From Eubacterium sp. CAG:248 (GTDB lineage: Bacteria; Bacillota; Clostridia; Lachnospirales; Lachnospiraceae): a stretch of DNA of 64,000 nucleotides. Position 1 is the stretch's first letter, and each line of letters begins with the position of its first letter. The DNA lies in NCBI GenBank assembly GCA_000436475.1, contig FR886208.1:62903-126902 (forward strand), written 5' to 3'. A program made the position numbers and the translations under genes. Positions 53,088-62,999 of the stretch are shown in pieces. Below the pieces are notes generated by a model. It made no database searches, was not told the origin of the DNA, and worked only from the letters and a program-made list of their open reading frames with translations.

Positions 53088-54257
53088 TTATTCTTCTACA
53101 ACATCTATGTCAGAGGTTGTATTTTCTTCTACAACATCTATGTCAGAGGCTGTATTTTCTTCCGCATCAGCTTCACTCTTTATATCTATTCCATATCCTG
53201 TAAGCTTTGCAGCAAGTCTTACATTCTGTCCTGACTTGCCAATAGCAAGTGATAACTGCTGTTCAGATACGATTATTCTGGCTTTCTTTTCTTCTTCATC
53301 AGCAACTGCTGATACTACCTTTGCAGGACTAAGTGCATTAACAATAAGCTGTGCTGGATTAGCATCCCACTCAACTATATCAATCTGTTCATTACCAAGT
53401 TCATTAACAATATTCTTTACTCTTGCACCATTGATACCTACACATGCTCCAACCGGATCAACATGAGGAACATTAGCTCTTACTGCCATTTTAGTTCTTG
53501 AGCCTGCTTCTCTTGCTATAGCCATAATCTCAACTGTACCATCTTTTATTTCAGTTACTTCTTCTTCAAACAGCTTCTTAACGAATTCAGGAGATTTCCT
53601 TGATATTTTAATACCAAGTCCGTTTCTTTCCCTGTTGCTTACACTTACAACATATACCTTTATTCTGTCACCTGGCTTGAATTCCTTATCCTTAAATCTG
53701 CTTCCTTCACCATTTCTTGACTTATCATCAGCCTTAAGAACAGCCTGTGTTCTTCCGATGTCGATTGTCATATCACCATTCTCGTTAATTCTTTGTACAA
53801 CGCCTGTGATGATTTCTCTTTCTTTATCATGAAGTTCATTATAGAGTGCGTTCTTTTCCTGTTCTCTTATTGTCTGTACTATTGTATTCTTGGCATTCTT
53901 AGCTGCCTTTCTTGAAAACTCTTCAGACTTGACTTCTATTGTGATAACATCACCTATCTGACATCCTGGCTTAATCTTTCTTGCATCTTCTATAGCTATC
54001 TCTGTGCCAGATACATATTTTTCTTTTTTGTTTTCCCTGAATTCTGGAACTTCCACCTTCTCAACAACAGTTCTGTCTGAATATATATGAAAATCTCCTG
54101 TTATTCTGTCAAGTGAAACTCTTCCGTTATCTGCCTTGTCAAACTCTGCCTTATACTCATCCATTAAAGACTTTTCTATAGCATCAAACATAACCTCTTT
54201 ACTGATACCATTTTCTTTTTCCAAAGCCTCAATCGCAAGTATTAAATCCTTATTCAT
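53088..54257 (-). CDS. nusA: Transcription termination/antitermination factor NusA
   Basis: RNA polymerase accessory factor, 389 residues. The N-terminal polymerase-binding domain is MNKDLILAIEALEKENGISKEVMFDAIEKSLMDEYKAEF. S1 (REIITGVVQRINENGDMTIDIGRTQAVL) and two KH domains (MAVRANVPHVDPVGACVGINGARVKNIVNELGNEQIDIVEW; IIVSEQQLSLAIGKSGQNVRLAAKLTGYGIDIKSE) follow. The ATG at 54257 has GGAGG upstream. The extreme C-terminus carries an acidic 11-residue duplication (NTxSDIDVVEE). It lies after rimP in the standard operon. Confidence 0.97.
   Translation of the reverse strand: MNKDLILAIEALEKENGISKEVMFDAIEKSLMDEYKAEFDKADNGRVSLDRITGDFHIYSDRTVVEKVEVPEFRENKKEKYVSGTEIAIEDARKIKPGCQIGDVITIEVKSEEFSRKAAKNAKNTIVQTIREQEKNALYNELHDKEREIITGVVQRINENGDMTIDIGRTQAVLKADDKSRNGEGSRFKDKEFKPGDRIKVYVVSVSNRERNGLGIKISRKSPEFVKKLFEEEVTEIKDGTVEIMAIAREAGSRTKMAVRANVPHVDPVGACVGINGARVKNIVNELGNEQIDIVEWDANPAQLIVNALSPAKVVSAVADEEEKKARIIVSEQQLSLAIGKSGQNVRLAAKLTGYGIDIKSEADAEENTASDIDVVEENTTSDIDVVEE
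53091..53156. repeat. 33-bp tandem duplication at the 3' end of nusA
   Basis: Units 53091-53123 and 53124-53156 differ by one base (GAGGTTG versus GAGGCTG) and end at the nusA stop codon. Each adds 11 acidic residues. Confidence 0.92.
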
Positions 54258-54345
54258 TTTATCATCCTCCATTATATAATATAAACGCATCTGCTAACGT
54301 GTAATTTTAAGCATAAGCTGCAGGCTTAAATGTCCACAGTTAATT

Positions 54346-54813
54346 TTACTGCTCTACATACGCCCATCTGATCATCGAAAGATTACTTCTTTCTATAGTT
54401 ATCATGGAATTATCTGCTTCTATCATGATAACATCTTTATTATATTCTTTAAGAACTCCTGTATATTCCTTCTTACCCTCAACCGGCTTATAAAGTCTGA
54501 TATCTATAAGACGTCCTAAGCTCTTTTCATAGTCTTTTTCTTTCTTTAAGGGTCTTGTTAGTCCTGGTGAGCTCACTTCAAAAATATACTGGTCAGAAAT
54601 ATAATTCTCCTTATCAAGTATTTCATTGAATGCTCTGCTTACTGCCTGGCAGTCATCTATAGTGACTCCGCCTTCTTTATCAATATAGACTCTTAAATAC
54701 CAGTCCTGGCCCTCTTTAACGTAATCAACATCAAAAAGTTCCACATGATTAGCAGCAATAATAGGTGCTATAAGCTTTTCTGTCTTAGCTTCATAATCTT
54801 CTCTTTTACCCAT
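54346..54813 (-). CDS. rimP: Ribosome maturation factor RimP
   Basis: 30S subunit assembly factor, 155 residues. The N-terminal domain is TEKLIAPIIAANHVELFDVDYVKEGQDWYLRVYIDKEGGVTIDDCQAVSRAFNEILDKENYISDQYIFEVSSPGLTRPLKKEKDYEKSLGRLIDI, with the universal EVSSPGL-RPL motif. The C-terminal SH3-like domain follows (YTGVLKEYNKDVIMIEADNSMITIERSNLSMIRWA). First gene of the nusA operon; 147 bases from the tRNA gene upstream. Confidence 0.97.
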   Translation of the reverse strand: MGKREDYEAKTEKLIAPIIAANHVELFDVDYVKEGQDWYLRVYIDKEGGVTIDDCQAVSRAFNEILDKENYISDQYIFEVSSPGLTRPLKKEKDYEKSLGRLIDIRLYKPVEGKKEYTGVLKEYNKDVIMIEADNSMITIERSNLSMIRWAYVEQ

Positions 54814-54902
54814 ATCTACCTCTTTTCTGGATTATTCAATTAGATACTGAATCATATATCTGGCTTTATCTTCTTAAATCTACAGATGTTGTTGATTTCT
54901 GG

Positions 54903-54938
54903 ATAAAAACGAAAGAGTGGACATTAATGTCCACTCTT
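54903..54938 (-). terminator. Terminator after tRNA-Glu
   Basis: A perfect palindrome AAGAGTGGACAT/ATGTCCACTCTT is followed on the minus strand by TCGTTTTT, 23 bases after the tRNA. Confidence 0.85.
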
Positions 54939-54960
54939 GTCAGTTGAATATAACTCAGAA

Positions 54961-55032
54961 TAGCTTATAGGGGAGTCGAACCCCTGTCTTCGCCGTGAGA
55001 GGGCGACGTCTTAACCACTTGACCAATAAGCC
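54961..55032 (-). tRNA. tRNA-Glu (anticodon CUC)
   Basis: 72 bases forming a full cloverleaf: acceptor GGCTTAT with ATAAGCT, D-arm GTCAAGTGGTTAAGAC, anticodon stem TCGCC/GGCGA with loop CTCTCAC (anticodon CTC, reading GAG), and T-arm AGGGGTTCGACTCCCCT. The 3' CCA is not encoded. It stands alone, followed by a strong terminator. Confidence 0.93.
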
Positions 55033-55234
55033 ATATCTTTAACGCTTTGTGTAAGTCGTTACCGCAAAGCACTTCATTATAATACACGTTAATCGGTATT
55101 TCGTCAAGCACTTTTTTAAACTTTTTTTAATTTTTTTTATTTTTTTCAAAACCACCTAAAATCCATATGTTTTCAGCCTGTCACACAGCCACAGTTTTAA
55201 CATGATGCAAAAACAAACCTTCTTAATATTGATA

Positions 55235-55268
55235 CAGCTGGTATATGCCGCATAACATATACCAGCTG
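55235..55268 (-). terminator. Hairpin after the small export protein gene
   Basis: Perfect arms CAGCTGGTATATG and CATATACCAGCTG with an eight-base loop, 57 bases beyond the stop codon; no T-run, so termination is uncertain. The remainder of the 55033-55324 gap is a T-rich stretch (55109-55150) upstream of the tRNA. Confidence 0.45.
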
Positions 55269-55324
55269 ATTATAATTATATTATCTGCATGTGCCAATTC
55301 TGTATAAAAACACTTACACAGATA

Positions 55325-55801
55325 TTATGCAAAGTTAAATATAGCTGTAAACAATCCTGCTGAAGCAACGCCCATTATTATACCTGCAAGTAATACACCT
55401 GCAAGCACTGCTATTACGCTCTTCTTAAATCCCATATCAAGAAAACTTGCAGCAAGTGTTCCTGTCCATGCTCCTGTACCAGGAAGTGGTATGCCAACAA
55501 ACAACAAAAGTGCTACAAACAGTCCATTACCTGCCTTGGCTTTAAGCTTCTCTCCACCCTTATGTCCTTTTTCTATACAGAATGTAAAGAACTTACCTAT
55601 ATACTTTTTATCAGAGCCCCACTCTAACACTCTTCTTGCAAAAAGATATATAACTGGAACAGGAAGCATATTACCTATTACACATATTATATAAGATTGC
55701 AGCAAAGGAAGCTGGAAACCCTGCGATATAGGAATCGCACCTCTTAGTTCCACAATAGGCACCATTGATACCAGAAAACATATAAGATATTTTTTTAACA
55801 T
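55325..55801 (-). CDS. Small multidrug export protein family (COG2426) membrane protein
   Basis: Integral membrane protein of 158 residues with about four helices. YLICFLVSMVPIVELRGAIPISQGFQLPLLQSYIICVIGNMLPVPVIYLFARRVLEW is the family signature (PELRGAIP-like). LLLFVGIPLPGTGAWTGTLAASFLDMGFKKSVIAVLAGVLLAGIIMG is the second half. The family name implies transport, but the substrate and mechanism are not established. GAGGTGAG precedes the ATG. It is separate from polC, 118 bases away. Confidence 0.9.
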   Translation of the reverse strand: MLKKYLICFLVSMVPIVELRGAIPISQGFQLPLLQSYIICVIGNMLPVPVIYLFARRVLEWGSDKKYIGKFFTFCIEKGHKGGEKLKAKAGNGLFVALLLFVGIPLPGTGAWTGTLAASFLDMGFKKSVIAVLAGVLLAGIIMGVASAGLFTAIFNFA

Positions 55802-55919
55802 TTCTCACCTCATGATATTATTAAGATTATTCATTGTATTTTAATGCTAACCCGTCAAATATAACATATATATATGTATTCTGACAAGTCATTATGATAC
55901 TGCATATTAAACATTTATG

Positions 55920-58900
55920 TTACAGCACATCAAACAACGATAACTGGTTACTCTCTGCCATACCATCAAGCAGCTTTAACTCACTCAGCTTATCAATAAC
56001 TGTCTGTCCTATCTTTGCACGCTGTCTTAAGTCATCCTTTGATAAAAACTTTCCACCTCTTGCTGCTATCTCTATAGATTCTCCGGCTGATTCACCTATC
56101 TTTGATACAACCTTAAAGGATGGCATTATTTTTCCATCTATTATCTGGAAGCTTCTTGCCTTGGCCTTATATATATCTATTGGTGTGAATTCATATCCAC
56201 GCGCATACATTTCCTGGACTATTCTCATGTCCTTGTATTCATCAAGCTCTGTTTTTTCTATAGTTCCATCTGCCTTCTTCGCTTTATAAATATCAAGATA
56301 ATATTCAAGACGTTCTCTTCCCATAGCCATCTTCTCATAGTCAAAGGCATCTGCTCTTATACTAAAATATGCACAATAGTAAGCAAGTGGATAAAACACT
56401 TTACAATACGCAACACGCCATGCCATCATAACATATGCTGCCGCATGCGCTTTAGGAAACATATACTGTATCTTGTTACAAGACCAGATATACCAGTCAG
56501 GAACACCATGTTCCTTCATTATCTGTTCCCATTCAGGAGTAAGACCTTTACCTTTTCTTACTTTCTCCATAATCGTAAATGCAAGCTCACTTTCAAGTCC
56601 TTTCTGGATAAGATATATCATAATATCATCTCTTGTACATATAGCTGTCGATATAGTTGCCTTGCCTTCCTTAAGAAGTGTCTGTGCATTACCAAGCCAT
56701 ACATCTGTACCATGTGAAAGACCTGCTATTCTTACAAGATCTGAAAAGTACTGTGGTTTGGTATCTATAAGCATCTGCATGGCAAAGTCTGTACCAAACT
56801 CCGGTATACCCAGCGCCCCAAGCTTACATCCGCCTATATCTTCAGGCTTGATCCCAAGTGCGGATGTATCCTTAAAAAGTGACATGACCTCTTTAGAATC
56901 AAGTGGGATCTCAAGAGGATCTATACCGGTAAGATCCTGAAGCATACGTATCATAGTAGGATCAAGGTGTCCTAGTATATCAAGCTTTAACAGGTTATGG
57001 TCAATACTGTGATAATCGAAATGTGTCGTTACTATACCACTCTTCACATCATTGGCAGGATGCTGTACCGGTGTAAATGAATGTATTTCATCTCCAATAG
57101 GAAGTACTACTATTCCTCCAGGATGCTGTCCTGTTGTCCTTCGTATATCTATACAGCCCTTAGCTATCCTTTCTATTTCGCAGCGTCTTTTAACCTTCCC
57201 GCGCTCCTCCAGATACTTTAATACATATCCATATGCGGTTTTTTCAGCAACCGTACCGATAGTTCCGGCTTTAAATGTCTGTCCTTTACCGAATATAACC
57301 TCAGTATAAGCATGTGCTTTACTCTGATATTCGTTAGAAAAGTTAAGATCAATATCTGGCTCTTTATTTCCTTTGAATCCAAGGAATGTCTCAAAAGGTA
57401 TATCAAAGCCAAGCTTATCCAGCTTATGCCCACACTTAGGGCACTTCTTATCCGGCATATCACAACCTGCACCACCTGCGAATTTCTTTACTTCATCTGA
57501 ATAAAAATCAACATAGTAGCACTTCGGGCATAAATAATGCGGACTAAGCGGATTAACCTCTGTAATACCAGCCATTGTAGCTGCAAAGGACGAACCAACC
57601 GAGCCTCTTGAACCTACAAGATATCCATCATCATTTGATTTCCATACAAGCTTCTGAGCAATAATATACATGACAGAATATCCATTAGATATAATAGAAT
57701 TAAGCTCTCTTTCAAGTCTTTCTGTAACTATCTGAGGCAGTTCTGGCCCATATATCTCATGCGCCCTGTTATGACATATTGTTCGTAACATCTGGTCTGA
57801 ATTCTCGATTACGGGCGGTCTTTTATCCGGTCTTACAGGTATTATTTCTTCACACATATTCATGATTTTATTCGTGTTAGTCACAACTATCTCATATGCC
57901 TTATCACTTCCAAGATAGTCAAACTCATGAAGCATCTCATCTGTAGTATGAAGATATAATGGTGGCTGGTTATCAGCATCATCAAAGCCTTTTCCTGCCA
58001 TGATAATCCTTCTGTATATCTCATCCTCAGGATTAAGAAAATGCACATCACAAGTTGCTACAACTGGCTTATCAAACTTTTCTCCAAGAGATATTACTCT
58101 TCTGTTAAGATCTCTTAAATCTTCCTCATCCTTTACATAGTAATCTTCTTTTTCTATCATGAATCTGTTATTGCCTATAGGCTGGACTTCAAGGTAATCA
58201 TAGAAATTAACTATTCTTGCTATCTCAGCATCTGAACGTCCATTAACCATTGCACGAAAAAGTTCGCCTGCCTCACAGGCACTTCCTATTATAAGGCCTT
58301 CACGGTATTTATTCACAAGGCTTTTAGGTATCTTTGGAAATCTGTTAAAATACTGCATATGCGATGCCGAAACAAGCCTGTAAAGATTAATTCTTCCCAT
58401 TTCATTTGCAGCAAGTATTATACAATGGTACTGATGAAGCTTTTTAACAGATTCTTCATCAAGTGTTCCTTCTTCATTCAGCTTATCAAGCGTATATATA
58501 TCCCTGTCTGCAAGCATCCTTATAAGCTTTAAGAATATATGTGCTGTTGCCTCGGCATCATCTACTGCCCTGTGATGATTGTCAAGAACAACATTAAGAT
58601 GCTTTGTAAGCGTATCGAGCTTATAATTATGAAGTGCAGGTATAAGGAACTGTGACAGCAGCACAGTATCTATATATGTAGGCGAAAAACTAATACCTAA
58701 ACGCTCTGCATTATTAATAATAAAACTCATATCAAATTCAGCATTATGCGCTACCATGACACAGCCCTCACAGAACTTAAGAAAATCCGGAAGTATATCT
58801 TCTATAGTTCCAGAGGACATAACCATCTGGTCGCTTATTCCTGTAAGATTCTCTATTCTAAACGATATAGGAACCTTAGGATTAACAAATGTAGAAAATC

Positions 58901-60386
58901 TGTCTACTATTTCTCCATCCTTTATCTTTACAGCACCTATCTCTATAACCTTATCCACTAAAGCTGAAAAGCCTGTTGTTTCAAGGTCAAACACTACGAA
59001 TTCGCCAGAAAAGTCCTGTCCATCGGGGTTTGTTACTATGCTCTTGGTATCATCCACAAGATAAGCCTCAACACCATATATAACCTTGAAGTCCAGTTTT
59101 TCTCCTTTAGCCTCATACTTTCCCCAAAGCTTCTGCATAGTATGATAAGCCTCTGTAAATGCCTGTACAACTCCATGATCTGTTATTGCAACAGCCTTAT
59201 GCCCCCACTTTATAGCCTGGTCAATAATATCGCTGGCGCGTGACACGCCATCCATATCACTCATCTTTGTATGACAGTGAAGCTCCACTCTCTTGTTGAG
59301 TGCAAGATCCGTCCTTACACTTCTGTTATCAGTACCCTTTCTTATTCCGGATACATTAGAGATTGTTATTTCCTGGTCGTATTTATCCATAGCAGCTATT
59401 CCCTTAATCTTAAGGAAATTCCCTTTTTTTATAAAACCGTACATATCATCCAGCTGCTCATTTTTAACAAACATTTTTACTATTATGCTATCTGTAAAAT
59501 CTGTAACAGCTATTGAAAGAATAGTTCTCTCATCTCTTATCGGTCTTGGTTCAACGCTCATAACCATACCATTAACAGCGACCTCTCCTACCGGTGTTTC
59601 AAGCTGTTCTATCGCAGTTATATCATCATTAAAATCTCTTCCATATAACACATCCTGATTAGCTGGCTTTCTGTATCTTGTAAGATCCTTTCCTGTTGCA
59701 CCTCTTTCATTAAAAAATGCTGCTGCCTTAGCTTTCTGTTCTGCCTTCTTTTTATTTTTATCAGCATCACTTAACTGCTTGCTTTCACCATCACCATTCT
59801 GGACTGCTGCCTGAAGCTGTTCTTCTATCTGCTTGACTCTTAAGTTAAGCTTGTGTGCATTTTCCTTTTCATAATGGTTCTCTGTCTTGCTGGCATATTT
59901 ATATTCAACATCTATTTCAAAGCCAAACCTGTTAAGATATATTTTTTTAAAATAATCTGTAAGATTATCCGCATATGTCCTTGCAAGAAACCCGTCCTCA
60001 AGTGTAAGCACCAAAAGATCACTTTTCTCAAACTCCCACGTTGAATTCTTCAAAAGATTATATTCAAGAGTCCAGTATTTTTCGAGTTCAAACAATATAC
60101 TATCATAATAAACATCCATAATAGTCTGTGGTGTATACTGCTTGGAAAGACTATAACGGTCTATTATCCTTACATCCATGTTCTGTATACGGAACACCTG
60201 CTTTTTAAGGGCATCCTCAACCTTATATATTATCTTCTTGCTTATAACCTTATCATTCTTTATGTATACACGGGCAAGAGAATTAGTGGAGGTCTTCGAA
60301 ACCTTCGTGACCTCCACATTCTCCATATATACTCTTATATCATCTGGCAACTTAAGCGTTCTAAAAACATCTAAAAACTTATACAT
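55920..60386 (-). CDS. polC: DNA polymerase III alpha subunit, Gram-positive type
   Basis: Replicative polymerase of low-GC Gram-positives, 1488 residues. Order: N-terminal domains (1-220), OB fold (about 260-340), PHP domain (VELHCHTKMSDMDGVS), a 3'-5' proofreading exonuclease inserted in the PHP domain (FVVFDLETTGFSALVDKVIEIGAVKI with the DxE pair; HRAVDDAEATAHIF), then the palm with SRGSVGSSFAATMAGITEVNPLSPHYLC, a zinc-binding CDMPDKKCPKCGHK and catalytic PDIDLNFS. The length and domain order are typical of PolC. It is 17 bases from the ispG stop. Confidence 0.98.
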   Translation of the reverse strand: MYKFLDVFRTLKLPDDIRVYMENVEVTKVSKTSTNSLARVYIKNDKVISKKIIYKVEDALKKQVFRIQNMDVRIIDRYSLSKQYTPQTIMDVYYDSILFELEKYWTLEYNLLKNSTWEFEKSDLLVLTLEDGFLARTYADNLTDYFKKIYLNRFGFEIDVEYKYASKTENHYEKENAHKLNLRVKQIEEQLQAAVQNGDGESKQLSDADKNKKKAEQKAKAAAFFNERGATGKDLTRYRKPANQDVLYGRDFNDDITAIEQLETPVGEVAVNGMVMSVEPRPIRDERTILSIAVTDFTDSIIVKMFVKNEQLDDMYGFIKKGNFLKIKGIAAMDKYDQEITISNVSGIRKGTDNRSVRTDLALNKRVELHCHTKMSDMDGVSRASDIIDQAIKWGHKAVAITDHGVVQAFTEAYHTMQKLWGKYEAKGEKLDFKVIYGVEAYLVDDTKSIVTNPDGQDFSGEFVVFDLETTGFSALVDKVIEIGAVKIKDGEIVDRFSTFVNPKVPISFRIENLTGISDQMVMSSGTIEDILPDFLKFCEGCVMVAHNAEFDMSFIINNAERLGISFSPTYIDTVLLSQFLIPALHNYKLDTLTKHLNVVLDNHHRAVDDAEATAHIFLKLIRMLADRDIYTLDKLNEEGTLDEESVKKLHQYHCIILAANEMGRINLYRLVSASHMQYFNRFPKIPKSLVNKYREGLIIGSACEAGELFRAMVNGRSDAEIARIVNFYDYLEVQPIGNNRFMIEKEDYYVKDEEDLRDLNRRVISLGEKFDKPVVATCDVHFLNPEDEIYRRIIMAGKGFDDADNQPPLYLHTTDEMLHEFDYLGSDKAYEIVVTNTNKIMNMCEEIIPVRPDKRPPVIENSDQMLRTICHNRAHEIYGPELPQIVTERLERELNSIISNGYSVMYIIAQKLVWKSNDDGYLVGSRGSVGSSFAATMAGITEVNPLSPHYLCPKCYYVDFYSDEVKKFAGGAGCDMPDKKCPKCGHKLDKLGFDIPFETFLGFKGNKEPDIDLNFSNEYQSKAHAYTEVIFGKGQTFKAGTIGTVAEKTAYGYVLKYLEERGKVKRRCEIERIAKGCIDIRRTTGQHPGGIVVLPIGDEIHSFTPVQHPANDVKSGIVTTHFDYHSIDHNLLKLDILGHLDPTMIRMLQDLTGIDPLEIPLDSKEVMSLFKDTSALGIKPEDIGGCKLGALGIPEFGTDFAMQMLIDTKPQYFSDLVRIAGLSHGTDVWLGNAQTLLKEGKATISTAICTRDDIMIYLIQKGLESELAFTIMEKVRKGKGLTPEWEQIMKEHGVPDWYIWSCNKIQYMFPKAHAAAYVMMAWRVAYCKVFYPLAYYCAYFSIRADAFDYEKMAMGRERLEYYLDIYKAKKADGTIEKTELDEYKDMRIVQEMYARGYEFTPIDIYKAKARSFQIIDGKIMPSFKVVSKIGESAGESIEIAARGGKFLSKDDLRQRAKIGQTVIDKLSELKLLDGMAESNQLSLFDVL

Positions 60387-60403
60387 CTTATCTCAACTTT
60401 CCA

Positions 60404-61459
60404 TTATGCCTGCCAGTTATCAAGTTCTTCCTTTAATACTGATAGCAGCTTATCCTCATCACACTTCTTTACAATCTCTCCGTGCTTTATAAGAACTCCA
60501 CAGCCATCTCCACCAGCTATTCCAAGGTCAGCTTCCTTTGCCTCTCCTGGTCCGTTAACAACACATCCCATAACTGCAATCTTTATATCAAGGTCATAAT
60601 TCTTAACAAGCTCTTCAACACTTGATGCAAGCCCTATAAGATCTATCCTTGTTCTTCCGCAGGTTGGGCATGATACCACTTCTATACCACCTTTTCTAAG
60701 ACCAAGTGTTCTTAATATAAGCTTTGCTGCTTCTACCTCTCTTACAGGATCATCTGTTAAAGATACTCTTATTGTATCACCTATACCCTGGTTAAGTATG
60801 AGTCCAAGTCCTATAGATGATTTAATACTTCCTGAGAATATAGTACCTGATTCTGTTATTCCGACATGTAAAGGATAGTTAGTCTGCTCAGCTATAATCT
60901 CATGTGCTTTTACACACATCAAAACATCAGAAGACTTAATACTTATGACAAGATTATCATATCCGAGATCTTCTATTATCTTAACCTTATCAAGGGCACT
61001 CTCTACAAGTCCCTCTGCTGTAACGCCATTATACTTTTCAACAATATCCTTTTCAAGCGAACCGCTGTTAACGCCTACTCTTATAGGTATATTTCTTGAT
61101 TTAGCAACATCTACTACTGCTTTTATCTTGTCAGTCGAACCAATATTACCAGGATTTATCCTGATCTTATCAGCACCATTTTCCATGGCAGCAATCGCCA
61201 TCTTATAATCAAAATGTATATCAGCTACAAGTGGTATATGAATCTGTTTTTTTATTTCCTTAATAGCATGTGCCGCTTCTATAGTAGGAACTGTACATCT
61301 TATGATATCACATCCTGCTTTTTCAAGCCTTAATATCTGTTTAACAGTAGCTTCAACATCCTCTGTATGTGTATTAGTCATAGACTGGATCATAATAGGG
61401 TTGCCACCACCAATAAGCTTATCACCTATCTTTATAATCTTTGTATTATCTCTGTACAT
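60404..61459 (-). CDS. ispG: 4-hydroxy-3-methylbut-2-enyl diphosphate synthase (flavodoxin)
   Basis: 4Fe-4S enzyme of the MEP isoprenoid pathway, converting MEcPP to HMBPP. 351 residues. Substrate-binding barrel: GGGNPIMIQSMTNTHTEDVEATVKQILRLEKAGCDIIRCTVP. The cluster ligands are the cysteines in VVSCPTCGRTRIDL and AVMGCVVNGPGEAKEADLGIAGG, with the conserved NGPGE. The start at 61459 has AGGTGG upstream. It lies in the dxr-rseP-ispG-polC run, so two MEP-pathway enzymes share the operon. Confidence 0.97.
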   Translation of the reverse strand: MYRDNTKIIKIGDKLIGGGNPIMIQSMTNTHTEDVEATVKQILRLEKAGCDIIRCTVPTIEAAHAIKEIKKQIHIPLVADIHFDYKMAIAAMENGADKIRINPGNIGSTDKIKAVVDVAKSRNIPIRVGVNSGSLEKDIVEKYNGVTAEGLVESALDKVKIIEDLGYDNLVISIKSSDVLMCVKAHEIIAEQTNYPLHVGITESGTIFSGSIKSSIGLGLILNQGIGDTIRVSLTDDPVREVEAAKLILRTLGLRKGGIEVVSCPTCGRTRIDLIGLASSVEELVKNYDLDIKIAVMGCVVNGPGEAKEADLGIAGGDGCGVLIKHGEIVKKCDEDKLLSVLKEELDNWQA

Positions 61460-61552
61460 ACTCCACCTCAATCTTTTCCTATATAAGTTTCAACATCTGA
61501 AACAATCTAAGTCCAAAATAATCTATATCTAAATCAATATATCTGAAACAAT

Positions 61553-62998
61553 CTAAAACAATCCTCTTATATCTTTAAACATAATATAAACCATAAGTGC
61601 AAGAAGCAGAATCATTCCTATAAAATGAACTATTCCTTCATGCTCCTTCTTAACCGGTTTGCCTCTCAGCACTTCGATTATAAGGAACACAAGTCTTCCA
61701 CCATCAAGTGCCGGTATAGGAAGAAGATTCATAACCCCAAGATTGGAGCTTATAAGTCCAGCAAGGTTAAGGAGGTTAAGGAACACATAAAAAGCACCAT
61801 CTGCCTTGCTTTCTTCCACAATATCACTCATAATGCTAACTGTACCAACAGGTCCTGATAAATCATTAACACCAACCTGTCCCGTAAACATCATTCCAAG
61901 ACTCCTTATAACTGTATTAACGCTGTAGCCAACCTCACCAAGCGCATACCTAAGTGTCTTTATTGGTGATACCTTTTCTCTGGCTCCATAGCAAGCAAAT
62001 CCAGTATAATAATATTCATTTTCAACTAACTTAGGTGTCATGGATAATGTAACATCCGAACCATTTCTTGATACTGTTATATCTATGCTCTGTCCATTGC
62101 ACTTGTTAATCTGTTCGCTTATCTGTGTGCTGTTTTCAACCTTCACACCATTGACAGCTGATATTCTGTCACCACTTACAATTCCTGCCACTGCTGCAGG
62201 TGTTTTATCTGATACTGCTGAAATGGTACCATTCTGTTCAAGCGAAACTCCTATCTGATATTTTTCCTGCTTAACATACTCTGGCATAAGTGTTGTTGTA
62301 TACTTCTGCCCATCTCTTATATATGTTATATCCATCTGTTTGTCAGCATGATAATATCTGTAAAACGAGTAATCCCTGTAGAATGTAACCTTCTGGTTAT
62401 TCACCTTAACTATTGTATCCCCCTCTAAAAGCCCTGCAGCAGCCGCTGGCGAATCCTCATACAGCACATCAACCCTGCACGGATCATATCCTATGCTTCC
62501 AACTATAACAACTGCACATATGAAAGCAAGAATAAAGTTAAACAAAGGTCCTGCTGCTATAACAGCTATTCTTGCCCACACCGACTTGTTAGCAAATGAT
62601 CTGGACATATCATATCCATGTTCAAGTGCCTCATCCTTTGCCTTCATGGACATATAGCCTCCAGCAGAAGCAGATGCCGCATCGCCTTTATGTGCTGCAT
62701 TACTTATATCATAGGCATCTGTATTTTTTTCTTTTTCATTTTCATCCTGATTATCTTCATCATCCTCTTCAGCATCAAGAAAATCCTGTCCAAGCATTAT
62801 ACATGCACCGCCAAAAGGAAGAAGCTTAAGGCTGTATTCTGTCTCGCCCTTTTTAAAATGGAGCAGCTTAGGACCAAACCCCAGCGAAAACTCAACTACT
62901 GTTATTCCATTAGCCTTTGCAACTATGAAGTGTCCAAACTCATGTATGATAATTATTATGCTTAAAACAAGAACCGCCAATATTATATTTAAAACCAA
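61553..62998 (-). CDS. rseP: Site-2 intramembrane zinc metalloprotease RseP
   Basis: Membrane protease that cleaves anti-sigma factors and signal-peptide remnants. 481 residues. The zinc site is IIIIHEFGHFIVAKANG (HExxH) in the first helix and LLPIPALDGGRLVF (third ligand) near the end. Two PDZ domains lie between (VDVLYEDSPAAAAGLLEGDTIVKVN and SAVSDKTPAAVAGIVSGDRISAVNG). An unusual insertion of about 55 residues, very acidic at first (DAEEDDEDNQDENEKEK), sits before the second helix. It starts with TTG, with GGAGG upstream, immediately after dxr. Confidence 0.95.
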   Translation of the reverse strand: MVLNIILAVLVLSIIIIIHEFGHFIVAKANGITVVEFSLGFGPKLLHFKKGETEYSLKLLPFGGACIMLGQDFLDAEEDDEDNQDENEKEKNTDAYDISNAAHKGDAASASAGGYMSMKAKDEALEHGYDMSRSFANKSVWARIAVIAAGPLFNFILAFICAVVIVGSIGYDPCRVDVLYEDSPAAAAGLLEGDTIVKVNNQKVTFYRDYSFYRYYHADKQMDITYIRDGQKYTTTLMPEYVKQEKYQIGVSLEQNGTISAVSDKTPAAVAGIVSGDRISAVNGVKVENSTQISEQINKCNGQSIDITVSRNGSDVTLSMTPKLVENEYYYTGFACYGAREKVSPIKTLRYALGEVGYSVNTVIRSLGMMFTGQVGVNDLSGPVGTVSIMSDIVEESKADGAFYVFLNLLNLAGLISSNLGVMNLLPIPALDGGRLVFLIIEVLRGKPVKKEHEGIVHFIGMILLLALMVYIMFKDIRGLF

Positions 62999-62999
62999 T

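Noticed and set aside
55109..55150. Long T-rich stretch as a terminator
   Set aside because: No GC stem precedes it on either strand; it is probably just upstream AT-rich DNA of the tRNA gene.
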